Positions 45,757 through 55,151 of a stretch of DNA of 64,000 nt are shown here, one piece after another. Within the stretch, counting starts at the first letter, position 1, and each line of letters begins with the position of its first letter. The position numbers and the translations under genes are program-made. Below the pieces are notes generated by a model that saw nothing but the letters and a program-made list of their open reading frames with translations, was not told the origin of the DNA and made no database searches. This stretch comes from JAWWPY01 sp963822825 (GTDB taxonomy: Bacteria; Actinomycetota; Actinomycetes; Streptosporangiales; Streptosporangiaceae). The stretch lies in assembly GCA_963822825.1 (NCBI GenBank), contig CAWGIW010000021.1, positions 1 to 64,000 of the forward strand, in the 5' to 3' direction.

Positions 45757-47472
45757 CCTCGATCCACCGTGTAAATAGGGCTGTGTTTGGGCGCGTCAAC
45801 GCGAAAGGTGCCCTCTGAACTGGGACGATGGGAGTTACTGAAGCTTCCACGTTCCGAGCGGAGAGGACACCTCGCAGGTGCGATTGTTACACGGGCTGGC
45901 GAAGACGTGCGCGACGTTTGATGACCCGAATCTCGTGTCGCGGGCGGGCCTGGTCCCGGTGATGGCCCTGGCGCAGCGGGCCGGCCTGGGCGGCCTGATC
46001 GAAGCGCATGTCGCGATCGGCCGTGCGTGCGGGGTGAACGCGCATCTCAAGGTGGCGTGCCTGGCTGCCGGGATGATCGCTGGTGCGGACAGCATCGATG
46101 ATATGGACGTGCTGCGGCACGGCGCGATGCCCACGCTGTTCGGCGGGATCCGCGCCCCGTCCACGCTGGGCTCGTTCCTGCGCTCGTTCACCTGGGGGAA
46201 TGTGCTCCAGGTGGAGAAGGTGAGCCTGGCTGCTGCTGGCAGACCTGGCCCGCCGCACCCCGCTGCTGCCCGGCAAAGACAGTGTGGCGTTCATCGATAT
46301 CGACTCCATGCAAAAACGCGTCTACGGGCATAAGAAGCAGGGCGCGGCGTTCGGCCATACGAAAATCCAGGGCAAGAGCCTGCTGGTCCGTGGCCTGAAT
46401 GCGCTGGCAGCCGTGATCAGCACGCCGCTGGCCGCGCCGGTGATCGCCGCCACCCGGCTGCGCGGCGGCAGCGCCGCGTCCTCCCGCGGTGCCGCCAGCT
46501 TCGCCGCGGTCTCGGTCAGCACTGCCCGCGCCACCGGGTGCACCGGGACCCTGGTCGTGCGGACGGACTCGGCGTTCTACTCCGCGGCGTTCACCGGCGC
46601 CGTGCGCCAGGCCGGGGCTTACTTCTCCGTCACGGCACCGATGAACCCCTCGGTCAAGGCGGCGATCGCCGGCATCCCCGAAACTGCCTGGACAGCGATC
46701 CGCTACCCCCGGGCGATCTGGGATGACCAGCTGCGCTGCTGGATCTCCGACGCCGAGGTCGCCGAGGTGGAATACACGGCGTTCGCCTCGAAGAAAGACC
46801 AGGCCATCACCGCCCGGCTGATCGTCCGCCGGGTCAAAGACCTCAACCGCACAGCCGCCCCGGGCCAGGACGAGCTGTTCCCTGCCTGGCGTTACCACGC
46901 CGTGTTCACCGACTCGCCATTCGAGCTGGTCCAGGCGGAGGAACAGCACCGTGACCACGCCCAGGCCGAGCAGGTGTTCGCCGACCTGACCGACGGGCCC
47001 CTGGCCCATCTGCCCTCCGGCTCGTTTCCCGCGAACGCGGCCTGGCTGGCCTGCGCCGCCATCGCGCACAACCTGCTGCGCGCCGCCGGATCCCTGGCCA
47101 GCCTCACCTGCGCCAAGGCCAGAGCCGCCACCCTGCGCCGCGACCTCATCAACATCGCCGCCCGGACCGCCCGCCACGGCCGCGGCCACATCACCATCCA
47201 CCTGCCAGAAGGCTGGCACCGCGACCAGGAATGGATGAACCTCTTCGAAGCCGCCTGCGGCCCACCCGCACAGACGGCCTGACCAGCCCAGACCCGGTCA
47301 CCCGCACTTCACACGGCCCCTGACGGCCACCCCATCCCAGCCCGGCACGAGGACCTGGACAAGCCGCAGAACAAGCCAGCGGCGGGAAACCCGCGCCCGG
47401 CAACACCACCGAGATCACCGTCAGCTGGAAAGCACGCAGCCCAAGAGTCAGAATTCACGCGGTGGATCGAGG
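45757..47472 (+). mobile_element. IS1380-like insertion sequence, 1716 bp
   Basis: The ends CCTCGATCCACCG (45757-45769) and CGGTGGATCGAGG (47460-47472) are inverted repeats with further matches inward (about 20 bp). A 5-bp target duplication CTAAG lies at 45752-45756 and 47473-47477. Length, CC-ends, 5-bp duplication and the single large transposase fit the IS1380 family. Confidence 0.9.
45878..47282 (+). pseudogene. IS1380-family transposase, one frameshift
   Basis: The N-terminal part (to LGSFLRSFTWGNVLQVEK) and the remainder (LLADLARRTPLLPG, VAFIDIDSMQKRVYGHKKQGAAFGH, VVRTDSAFYS and on) are in different frames, broken near 46225 by one extra base. The Asp residues in FIDID and RTDSAF are the family's catalytic ones. 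C-terminal part reaches the normal end (GWHRDQEWMNLFEA). As read the element is not autonomous. Confidence 0.87.
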
Positions 47473-47477
47473 CTAAG

Positions 47478-47630
47478 GCCCTCTCCTGCGTCACTAAAGC
47501 AGAACGGCTCGCCCCGCAACGGACGCGTTACCACCCCATGGCCCGCGAAACTGTCACCCGTTTGCTCGACATCCAGCGGCGCATGCCCGAGCCACTACGC
47601 AGCATCGCTGCACGCATGGACCTGTCCTAA
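47478..47630 (+). pseudogene. 3' part of split XRE/TPR regulator gene
   Basis: 50 codons (ALSCVTKAERLAPQRTRY, then ARETVTRLLDIQRRMPEPLRSIAARM) and a TAA, in frame with 44710-45756 after removal of the IS and one CTAAG copy. Confidence 0.85.
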
Positions 47631-47654
47631 CCACCCGGTCTCCAGGTTTCACAA

Positions 47655-47672
47655 CCGGTGAAACTTCACCGG
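47655..47672. promoter_or_regulatory. Palindrome upstream of the RsbW-like gene
   Basis: CCGGTGAAACTTCACCGG is a perfect 18-bp palindrome, and an overlapping GTTTCAC...GTGAAAC pair (47646-47664) adds a third half-site. It ends 26 bases before the start codon. An operator is the simplest reading, perhaps for the XRE protein next door. Confidence 0.5.
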
Positions 47673-47697
47673 CTCCCACCGCGCGCACCATAACCTC

Positions 47698-48558
47698 ATG
47701 ACCACCACGCCGCCGCGCCCGCTGCGGTTATCAAGCACTCGGGAAGCGCCCGCCAGCGCGTCCGGCCCCTGGTCCCGCGTGCTTCCCGCCACAGCCGCAC
47801 AGGTCCGGGAAGCACGCCGGTTCCTGGCCGACGTGCTGGACGGCTGCCCGGAAGCCGACGATGCAGTGCTCTGCCTATCCGAACTGGTCACCAACGCCAC
47901 GGTCCATAGCGACTCGCGCAGGCCCGGCGGCCACGTCACCGTCCGCGCCACTCTAAACGGCTGCTCACTACGGGTTGAAGTCCGCGACGAAGGCGGGCCC
48001 TGGACCTGCCCCGTGCGTAGCCGCGACGGGCAGCACGGACGGGGGTTACTCCTCGTCGCCGAGCTAACCCACGACTGGGGCCGCCGTGGCGACAGCATGA
48101 CCGGATGGACGGTCTGGTTCACCATCAACCTCAGCACCCCGCCCGCCGCTACCAGCCCACACCCAGAAGGCGAAACGACCATGATCGAACCGAGCCCAGC
48201 CCTCACCGGAGTGGCCCACTACGACACCCAGGACATGCGCGTACCCCGCCAGCCCAGGTCACCGCCACCGCCATCCAGGCACTCCAAGCCGTCACCACAC
48301 CCCCGCCAGGCACCGGCCCCCGCCAGGCCTGACCGACACTGCCCGGCTGCCGGCTACTGCCGCAGGCCGGGAATCCTGCGAGACTTGCGGGCCATGGCAC
48401 ATCAGGACATCACTCAGTTAAGGGGTCTCACCGTCGGGGGTGGCTGGCGGATAGTTTCCGATAGTTATTGCGGTGTCGTTCGGCGCGCCGTAGCGTGCGC
48501 AGCAGGAGCGGTCGGCGGCCGCTGTGCGGGCCGCGAGAACAGCCTGCGTGGGAGGTGA
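47698..48558 (+). CDS. RsbW-like ATP-binding regulatory protein
   Basis: The GHKL fold covers residues 25-155: N box LCLSELVTNATVHS, G1 RDEGGPW, G2 GQHGRGLLLVAELTHDWG. The reading frame continues for 130 more residues of Pro/Arg-rich, unlikely protein. A different frame near 48240-48332 ends more naturally (AQVTATAIQALQAVTT), so either the gene ends at about 48170 or a frameshift extends it; an ATG at 48181 with AGAAGG upstream could start a separate small gene. Neighbouring an XRE regulator, it fits the common actinomycete regulator/ATPase pair. Confidence 0.75.
   Translation: MTTTPPRPLRLSSTREAPASASGPWSRVLPATAAQVREARRFLADVLDGCPEADDAVLCLSELVTNATVHSDSRRPGGHVTVRATLNGCSLRVEVRDEGGPWTCPVRSRDGQHGRGLLLVAELTHDWGRRGDSMTGWTVWFTINLSTPPAATSPHPEGETTMIEPSPALTGVAHYDTQDMRVPRQPRSPPPPSRHSKPSPHPRQAPAPARPDRHCPAAGYCRRPGILRDLRAMAHQDITQLRGLTVGGGWRIVSDSYCGVVRRAVACAAGAVGGRCAGRENSLRGR
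48449..48466. promoter_or_regulatory. Likely sugar-locus operator upstream of the oxidoreductase
   Basis: AGTTTCCGAT (48453-48462) is the exact inverse of ATCGGAAACT at 52567-52576, in front of xylB. Sharing of this 10-mer by the two transcription start regions of the locus suggests one LacI-type operator. Confidence 0.4.
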
Positions 48559-48561
48559 CGC

Positions 48562-49680
48562 GTGGCAGCGGCCCGGGTCGCGATCGTCGGGACGGGAAAC
48601 ATCGCGCGCGTTCATATGGCGGCCCTGCGCTCTCTTCCGGGCCTGGCGGACGTGGTGGCGGCCGGCGATGTGGACCGCGCCCGGCTGGCGGCCTTCGGCG
48701 TGGAGCATGGCATCCCCCGGCAATACGAGGACCTGGGCGAACTGCTCCGGCAGGCGAAGCCGGACCTGGTGCACCTGTGCACCCCACCCGCGCTCCATTA
48801 CCGGCAGGCGCGCCGCTGCCTGCGAGAGGGCGTGTCGGTGCTCGCGGAGAAGCCGCCCGCCCTGAGCTTGCGCGAACTCGACCAGCTCGCGCTGGCCGAA
48901 GGAACCCAGGAACCCGCGGCCCCGGCCACCCGGGTGGGGAACGCGGCCGGGCCCTGGTTCGCGACCGTCTTCCAGCATCGTTTCGGATCCGGCGTCCGCA
49001 GGCTGCGGGCCATGGGCTCGGCGGGGGTGCTCGGCCGCCCGCTGCTGGCGGTCTGCCATACCACCTGGTTCCGCGACCAGGCCTATTTCGACGTGGCCTG
49101 GCGGGGCCGGTGGGATTCCGAGGGCGGCGGCCCCACCATGGGGCACGGCATCCATCAGCTCGACCTGCTGCTTTCCGTGCTGGGGGACTGGGTCGAGGTG
49201 TCAGCCGTCGCGCGCCGGCAGGCCCGCCGGATGGAAACGGAGGACCTGTCCCTGGCCCATGTGAGCTTCGCCAACGGCGCCGTCGCCAGCGTGGTCAACA
49301 GCGTGCTGTCCCCCCGTGAGGAGAGCTACCTGCGATTTGACTTCGAGCGGGCCACCGTGGAGCTGACGCATCTGTACGGGTTCGGCGACGACGACTGGCG
49401 GGTGACGCCCGCGCGCGGCCACGAGCGGGAGGTGCTCGCGGCCTGGAAGGCCGGGGAGACCGGCACGCAGAGTGGCCATCGCGCACAATTCGCGGAGGTG
49501 CTGCGGTGCCTGAGCGCTGGTAACCCGCCGCCGGTGACGAGCTCGTCGAGCCGCCGCACCTTGTCGCTGGTGGCCGGGATCTACGCCGCGGCGTTCGGCG
49601 GCCACCCGGTCCGCCCGGCCGACCTCAGCCCGGCATCGCCGTTCTATGCGCGGATGGACGGTGACGGTGCCCGATGGTGA
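48562..49680 (+). CDS. Gfo/Idh/MocA-family sugar oxidoreductase
   Basis: A 372-residue NAD(P)-dependent dehydrogenase. The Rossmann motif GTGNIARVH is at residues 10-18, the conserved AEKPPAL (catalytic Lys region) near 95, and the C-terminal dimer domain has MGHGIHQLDLLLSVLG, with the family His. GTG start with GGGAGG 6 bases upstream. It overlaps the next gene by 7 bases and belongs to a sugar operon; the substrate is likely a sugar or its lactone, not inositol specifically. Confidence 0.9.
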   Translation: MAAARVAIVGTGNIARVHMAALRSLPGLADVVAAGDVDRARLAAFGVEHGIPRQYEDLGELLRQAKPDLVHLCTPPALHYRQARRCLREGVSVLAEKPPALSLRELDQLALAEGTQEPAAPATRVGNAAGPWFATVFQHRFGSGVRRLRAMGSAGVLGRPLLAVCHTTWFRDQAYFDVAWRGRWDSEGGGPTMGHGIHQLDLLLSVLGDWVEVSAVARRQARRMETEDLSLAHVSFANGAVASVVNSVLSPREESYLRFDFERATVELTHLYGFGDDDWRVTPARGHEREVLAAWKAGETGTQSGHRAQFAEVLRCLSAGNPPPVTSSSSRRTLSLVAGIYAAAFGGHPVRPADLSPASPFYARMDGDGARW

Positions 49681-50609
49681 TGCGCGCGGCCGAAGATGAT
49701 GGCGGCTCGATCCACGTGATCTGGGAGGACACGAACACCGAGCTCTTCCGCTACGTCTACGCGCCGGGAGAGGAGCAGGTCGAGTCGCCCCGGCCGTACT
49801 TCCATCCCGTCCGGACCCTGCGCGGTGCGCTGGTCAGCCTCTACCGGCCTCATGACCACGTATGGCACAAGGGAATCTCCTGGTCACTGCCGCACGTTGG
49901 GCCCGCGAATTTCTGGGGAGGACCCACGTACCAGCGCGGCCAGGGCTACCGCCAGCTGCCCAACAACGGCCGGATCCAGCACGTCGGCTTCGGCGGGGTC
50001 ATGGTCCGTGACGGGCTGCTGCGGGTGGACGAAGATCTGAGCTGGGTCACCGAGCAGGGTGAGACATGGTTCCGGGAGCGGCGCAGGATGGGCGCGCTGG
50101 CATGGCCACGGGAGGGCGCGTGGGTGCTGGCGTTCGAGACGCACATACGCAACGTGAGCGGCGCCGCCATCTCCATCGGGAGCCCCACGACAGCAGGCCG
50201 TGAGAACGCGGGCTACGGGGGGCTGTTCTGGCGCGGCCCCAGGTCCTTCACCGGGGGCCGCGTGGTGACCCCGGACGGTGAAGGGGGAGACGAGTACATG
50301 GGCTGGAGCGGCCCATGGATGGCGTTCGCCGGCCGTCACGACGAGCAGGACGGCGCGTCCACCGTGGTCTTCCGCGACTTCCCGGCCAATTTCAGCTACC
50401 CAAGCCAGTGGTTCGTACGCAGCCAGCCGTTCGCGTGCCTGTGCCCGGCGCCGTTCTTCAGCAAGGAGCACATCATGGCCGACGGAGAGTCACTCACCCT
50501 CCGCTACGACGTCGCGATCGCCGATGGCGACCTGGGCGCCCCGGCCTGCGGCGCGCTGGCCGCGCTGATGGGCGCGGGCGACGTGCTCGGCGCCAGGAAC
50601 GTCCCGTGA
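49674..50609 (+). CDS. DUF6807 (PmoA-like) family protein
   Basis: A 311-residue protein of the DUF6807 family found in sugar-catabolic clusters. Visible conserved parts are LYRPHDHVWHKGISWSLPHV, the FWRGPRSFTGG segment and FVRSQPFACLCPAPFFSKE. The fold is galactose-mutarotase-like beta-sandwich in related families, so carbohydrate binding is inferred. It overlaps its neighbours at both ends (ATGGTGA and GTGA), showing tight translational coupling. Confidence 0.75.
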   Translation: MVMRAAEDDGGSIHVIWEDTNTELFRYVYAPGEEQVESPRPYFHPVRTLRGALVSLYRPHDHVWHKGISWSLPHVGPANFWGGPTYQRGQGYRQLPNNGRIQHVGFGGVMVRDGLLRVDEDLSWVTEQGETWFRERRRMGALAWPREGAWVLAFETHIRNVSGAAISIGSPTTAGRENAGYGGLFWRGPRSFTGGRVVTPDGEGGDEYMGWSGPWMAFAGRHDEQDGASTVVFRDFPANFSYPSQWFVRSQPFACLCPAPFFSKEHIMADGESLTLRYDVAIADGDLGAPACGALAALMGAGDVLGARNVP

Positions 50610-51368
50610 CCGGGGACGGGCCGCCGAAGGCCGCGGCTGCGGCTGCGGCGTTCCCGGGGGCCACCGGGGTGACCATGCTCGACGTCTACGACTGGGCCTG
50701 CCCTGACGGGCTGCGCGGCGGCTCCGCCCACATCCATCTCGCGTCCACCGAAGGGTACGTCGTCCTGCGGGGGGAAGGCCGTCTGCAGACGCTCGGAGCG
50801 CAGGGCTACGCGGAAGTGGCGCTGCGCCCGGGCGACTGCCTGTGGTTCACGCCCGGCACTGTCCACCGGCTGGTCAACGACGACGGCCAGCTCCAGATCC
50901 TGGTGGTCATGCAGAACAGTGGCCTGCCGGAGGCGGGCGACTGCGTGCTGACCTTCCCCCCGGACGTGCTGGCCGACGCCAGCCGGTACGCCGCCGCCGC
51001 GACTCTGGACCCGGCCGCGCTCGAGGAGTCCGCGCGGCGCCGCCGGGACCTGGCCATCGAGGGATTCCTGGCGCTGCGCGAGCAGGTGGCCCGGGATGGG
51101 CCAGGCTGGCCTCGAAGACTTTCTGGCCGCGGCCGTCCGGCTGGTCGCGGCCCGGGTTCCGGACTGGCGCGGGCGCTGGCAGTCCCAGGCGGCGGCGGTC
51201 GCCGGCCTCACTGGGCGGCACCTCGACGACATCGAGGCCATGCGGCCGGGGCACCTGCTGGCCGGGTCGCTGCTGCGCATCCCGCATCCGGCCGGCCCAC
51301 GCGGCTTCGGCATGTGCGGCCGGCTGACCGTCTACCAGGCCGCGGCCGGGTCCCCAAGCCGCGATTGA
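50606..51368 (+). pseudogene. Cupin-domain protein, one frameshift
   Basis: The N-terminal 110 residues form a cupin barrel (SAHIHLASTEGYVVLRGEGRLQT, then LRPGDCLWFTPGTVHRLVN). After LREQVARDG the frame shifts by one extra base near 51095; the other frame continues GQAGLEDFLAAAVRLVAARVPDW and ends naturally at 51368. Total about 253 residues. GTG start overlaps the previous stop as GTGA. It could be a sugar isomerase or a sensor. Possibly a sequencing error in the CCCGGG context; as an alternative, the second part may be a separate coupled frame starting at the ATG of 51096. Confidence 0.7.
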
Positions 51369-51389
51369 CCTGGGTTACGATACTCCCGT

Positions 51390-51403
51390 CGAATGATTTC
51401 GAG
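51390..51403. promoter_or_regulatory. Palindrome upstream of the second LacI gene
   Basis: TCGAATGATTTCGA, 5-bp arms around 4 bases, 58 bases before the start codon. Possible autoregulatory site, but unlike the AGTTTCCGAT site shared by the other two promoters of the locus. Confidence 0.3.
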
Positions 51404-51461
51404 ATGTCGACGCCGTGCTCTCGGTGCGGCTCCGGACGCCGCGGGGGAAGGATGGTGGGCT

Positions 51462-52547
51462 GTGGCAGGCGATCCTGTGCTCCGGCCGGGCCGCCGGGCC
51501 CAGTCGCGGGAGGCGCAGAGCGCGCTGGCGGAAGCCAGCCCGAGACGGCGGCCAACGCTGGCCGCCGTGGCGGCCGAGGCGGGTGTTTCGCTGCCCACCG
51601 TCTCGAAGGTCGTCAACGGGCGTCCCGATGTCGCTCCTGATACCCGGGCCCGGGTGGAGCGCCTGCTCGGCGAGCTCAACTACCATCGTCCCGGCCTGCG
51701 CCGCGGGCGGCGGGCGGGCCTGATCGATCTCATCTTCAACGGGCTGGACAGCCCCTGGGCGGTCGAGATCCTGCGCGGTGCGGAGGACTGGTGCTCCGGG
51801 CACGGCCTGGGCGCCGCGGTCTCGGCGGTGCGCCACGGCAGCGCCCGCCCGGCCAGCTGGACCAGCGCGCTGGCGAGCCACGACACGGACGGGGTCATCC
51901 TGGTCACCTCCAAGCTGACCGCCCCGCAGCTGCAGCAGCTGCGCGAGGAAGGCATCCCGTTGGTGGTCGTCGATCCGGTGAACCTGCCCGATCCCGACCT
52001 GCCCAGCGTCGGGGCTACCAACTGGGCGGGCGGCCTCGCCGCCACCGACCACCTGCTCAGCCTCGGCCACCGCCGGATCGGCGCCATCACCGGTCCTCCC
52101 GACTACCTGTGCAGCCGGGCCCGGGTGGACGGCTACCGGTCGGCCCTGGAGCGGGCCGGTGTCCGCTACGACCCGGAGCTGGTCAAGCACGGGAACTTCC
52201 AGCACGAGGGCGGTTTCCTGCGCGGCGGTGAGTTCCTCGACCTGGATGACCGGCCCACGGCCATCTTCGCCGGCAGCGACCAGCAGGCGCTCGGGGTGTA
52301 TGAGGCGGCGCGGCAGCGCGGGCTTCGCATCCCGCAGGACCTCAGCGTCGTGGGCTTCGACGACCTTCCCACCGCCCGCTGGGTATCGCCGCCGCTGACC
52401 ACCGTGCGCCAGCCGCTCGCGGACATGGGCCGGGTCGCCGCTGAGATGCTGGGTGATCTCATCGAGGGCGTCTCGCTGCGGAGCCAGCGGGTGGAACTCT
52501 CCACCGAGCTGGTCATCCGGGAATCCACGGCCCTCCATCCCGGATAG
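51462..52547 (+). CDS. LacI-family regulator of the xylose-type locus
   Basis: A 361-residue regulator. The headpiece (LAAVAAEAGVSLPTVSKVVNGRPDVAPDTRARV) is at about residues 32-70, followed by a sugar-sensing domain (GVILVTSKL, DLSVVGFDDLPTARWVSPPLTTVRQP). GTG at 51462 follows AAGGATGG and gives the usual length. It lies between the oxidoreductase genes and xylB-xylA, and two AGTTTCCGAT-type sites precede both groups, so it is the likely repressor relieved by xylose or a related sugar. Confidence 0.88.
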   Translation: MAGDPVLRPGRRAQSREAQSALAEASPRRRPTLAAVAAEAGVSLPTVSKVVNGRPDVAPDTRARVERLLGELNYHRPGLRRGRRAGLIDLIFNGLDSPWAVEILRGAEDWCSGHGLGAAVSAVRHGSARPASWTSALASHDTDGVILVTSKLTAPQLQQLREEGIPLVVVDPVNLPDPDLPSVGATNWAGGLAATDHLLSLGHRRIGAITGPPDYLCSRARVDGYRSALERAGVRYDPELVKHGNFQHEGGFLRGGEFLDLDDRPTAIFAGSDQQALGVYEAARQRGLRIPQDLSVVGFDDLPTARWVSPPLTTVRQPLADMGRVAAEMLGDLIEGVSLRSQRVELSTELVIRESTALHPG

Positions 52548-52566
52548 CGTCCTGTCCTCATCGATG

Positions 52567-52583
52567 ATCGGAAACTTTCGGAT
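52567..52583. promoter_or_regulatory. LacI-type operator upstream of xylB
   Basis: ATCGGAAACTTTCGGAT is a 17-bp near-palindrome (14 of 17 positions symmetric) 22 bases before the xylB start; its left ten bases recur inverted at 48453-48462. Confidence 0.5.
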
Positions 52584-52604
52584 ATCAGCCAGGGAGGGTG
52601 CAGC

Positions 52605-53984
52605 ATGCTCGTGGCCGGGGTGGACTCCTCGACGCAGTCCACGAAGATCCTGCTGTGCCGCGCCGAGGACGGCGCCGTCGTCGCGCGCGGCAGTGCGCCG
52701 CATCCCGGGGGCACCGAGTGCGATCCGGCCGCGTGGTGGTCTGCGCTGCAGGAGGCCGGGGACGGACTGCTGAGCCGGGCGGACGCGGTCGCCGTCGCGG
52801 GCCAGCAGCACGGCATGGTCGTCGTGGACCAGGGCGGGGACGTGATCAGGCCCGCGTTGCTGTGGAACGACCTTCGGTCGGCGGCCGCGGCCGAGGCACT
52901 GATCGCGGAACGAGGCGGCCCGGCCTGGTGGGCGGAGCACACCGGGAGCGTCCCCAACGGATCGTTCACCGTCACCAAGCTGCGCTGGCTCGCCGAGCAC
53001 GAGCCGGGCAACGCGGCTCGCGTGACGCGGGTCATGCTGCCGCATGACTGGCTCACCTGGCGGCTCGGCACCACCGAGCCGGTGACCGACCGCGGTGACG
53101 CCTCCGGCACGGGCTATTTCTCACCAGCGGCGGAGCGCTGGCTGCCCGAACTGGCGGGGGCGGCGCTCGGTCACGAACCTGGGCTGCCGCGGGTCGCGAA
53201 ACCAGCCGAGGCGGTGGGCGAGACCGGAACCGGGGCGGTGCTCGCCCCGGGCACCGGCGACAACATGGGGGCGGCGCTCGGTCTCGGCCTGGAGCCTGGA
53301 GAACTGGTCATCTCCATCGGGACGTCCGGGACCGCCTACGCCGTCACCGTGACGCCCGCGGCCGACGCGTCGGGCGCGGTCGCCGGGTTCGCGGACGCGA
53401 CCGGGCGCTTCCTCCCTCTGGTGGCCACCGTCAACGCGGGTCTGGTGCTGTCCGCCGCCGCCTCGCTGATCGGTACCGATCTGGCTGGGCTCGACGCCCA
53501 GGCGCTCGCGGCGGCACCCGGCGCGGGCGGGATCACGCTGCTGCCCTATCTGGACGGTGAGCGGACCCCGAACCGTCCCAGCGCGACCGGGGTGCTGCGC
53601 GGGCTGACGACGCAGAACGCCACCCGCCCGAATCTCGCCCGGGCCGCGGTCGAGGCCGTGCTCGCCTCGCTGGCCGAGGCCGCCGACCTGCTCGCGGCGC
53701 AGGGGGTCGAGCGCCGCCGGGTGCTGCTGATCGGCGGTGGTGCCCGCTCACCGGCGGTCCGCGCCATCGCGCCGGGCATCTTCGGCGTGCCGGTCGCGGT
53801 GCCTGAGCCGGAGGAGTACGTCGCCCTGGGTGCGGCCCGCCAGGCCGCCTGGGTGCTCGCGGGCACCCAGGCCCCGCCGGACTGGCCACGCCGCGCCGCC
53901 GAGGAGCACTCCGGGCCGCCGCAGCCCGCCATCCGAGAGAAATTGGCCGCGCTCCGCGAGGCCACCACTACCTGGAAGGACTGA
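52605..53984 (+). CDS. xylB: Xylulokinase
   Basis: A 459-residue FGGY-family kinase that phosphorylates D-xylulose with ATP. The N-terminal ATPase motif GVDSSTQSTKI starts at residue 5, GQQHGMV lies near 65, the catalytic Asp is in GTGDNMGAALG near 220, and SIGTSGTAYAV and VLLIGGGARSPA are the phosphate and adenosine loops. AGGGAGGG precedes the ATG. Three bases separate it from xylA. Confidence 0.93.
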   Translation: MLVAGVDSSTQSTKILLCRAEDGAVVARGSAPHPGGTECDPAAWWSALQEAGDGLLSRADAVAVAGQQHGMVVVDQGGDVIRPALLWNDLRSAAAAEALIAERGGPAWWAEHTGSVPNGSFTVTKLRWLAEHEPGNAARVTRVMLPHDWLTWRLGTTEPVTDRGDASGTGYFSPAAERWLPELAGAALGHEPGLPRVAKPAEAVGETGTGAVLAPGTGDNMGAALGLGLEPGELVISIGTSGTAYAVTVTPAADASGAVAGFADATGRFLPLVATVNAGLVLSAAASLIGTDLAGLDAQALAAAPGAGGITLLPYLDGERTPNRPSATGVLRGLTTQNATRPNLARAAVEAVLASLAEAADLLAAQGVERRRVLLIGGGARSPAVRAIAPGIFGVPVAVPEPEEYVALGAARQAAWVLAGTQAPPDWPRRAAEEHSGPPQPAIREKLAALREATTTWKD

Positions 53985-53987
53985 CCG

Positions 53988-55151
53988 TTGAGCGCAGATG
54001 CCTACGTACCGGCCCCAGCCGACCGTTTCTCGTTCGGTATCTGGACCGTTGGGTGGCAGGGGGCAGAGGTTTTCGGCCCGGCGGTCCGCCCGCCCATGCC
54101 TGCCGACCGTGCGGTGCGCAAGCTGGCCGAGCTCGGCGCGTACGGGGTGAACTTCCACGACAACGACGTGTTCGACTTCGACGCGAGCGAGGCGGAGCGG
54201 GACAAGCGGATCGCGGACTTCCGCCAGGCGCTGGAGGAGACCGGCCTGGTCGTGACGACCGCCACGACGAACCTTTTCGCGCACCCGATGTTCAAGGAGG
54301 GAGCGTTCACCGCCAACGACCGGGACGTGCGCCGCTTCGCTCTGGCTAAGGTCATGCGCAACCTCGACCTGGCCGCGGAGCTCGGCGCCGGGGTGTACGT
54401 GTTCTGGGGAGGCCGGGAGGGCGCCGAGTCGGGCGCGGCCAAGGACGTGCGGGCCGCGCTGGACAGGTACAAGGAAGCCATGGACATCCTGTCCGGCTAC
54501 GTCCTCGACCAGGGATACCGCCTGCGGTTCGCGATCGAGCCGAAGCCCAACGAGCCGCGCGGTGACATCCTGCTGCCCACCGCCGGGCACGCCCTGGCCT
54601 TCATCACCGAGCTGGAGCATCCCGAGCTGGTCGGGATCAACCCGGAGGTCGGGCACGAGGAGATGGCCAGCCTCAACTACGCCCACGGCATCACCCAGGC
54701 CCTGTGGCACGGCAAGCTGTTCCACATCGACCTGAACGGCCAGAACGGCCCCCGCTACGACCAGGATCTGCGGTTCGGGGCCGGGAACGCCCGCGGCGCG
54801 TTCTGGGTCGTGGACGCCCTGGAGGCCGGCGGATACGACGGGCCCGTCCACTTCGATTACAAGCCGCCGCGCACCGAGGACGATGACGGCGTCTGGGTTT
54901 CCGCGGCGGCGTGCATGCGTAACTACCTGATCCTGCGCGGGAAGGTCCGCGCCTTCCGGGCCGACCCCGAGGTCGCCGAGGCGCTGGGCGCCTCGCACGT
55001 CGCCGACCTGGCGCTGCCGACCCTGGCTGAGGGCGAGACCTGGCGCGACGTCCAGGGCTTCACACCGGACATCGACGCGCTCGCCGCCCGCGGCATGGCC
55101 TTCGAGCGCCTGGACCAGCTCGCCCTGGAGCACCTCTACGGCGTCCGCTAA
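53988..55151 (+). CDS. xylA: Xylose isomerase
   Basis: A 387-residue TIM-barrel enzyme converting D-xylose to D-xylulose. H57 (NFHDND) opens the ring, and the metal site is visible in AIEPKPNEPRGD, INPEVGHEEMA and FHIDLNGQ, with the second half GPVHFDYKPPR. The TTG at 53988 follows AGGA at 8 bases and sits 3 bases after xylB. Actinobacterial size (about 390 residues) matches the class I enzyme. Confidence 0.95.
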   Translation: MSADAYVPAPADRFSFGIWTVGWQGAEVFGPAVRPPMPADRAVRKLAELGAYGVNFHDNDVFDFDASEAERDKRIADFRQALEETGLVVTTATTNLFAHPMFKEGAFTANDRDVRRFALAKVMRNLDLAAELGAGVYVFWGGREGAESGAAKDVRAALDRYKEAMDILSGYVLDQGYRLRFAIEPKPNEPRGDILLPTAGHALAFITELEHPELVGINPEVGHEEMASLNYAHGITQALWHGKLFHIDLNGQNGPRYDQDLRFGAGNARGAFWVVDALEAGGYDGPVHFDYKPPRTEDDDGVWVSAAACMRNYLILRGKVRAFRADPEVAEALGASHVADLALPTLAEGETWRDVQGFTPDIDALAARGMAFERLDQLALEHLYGVR

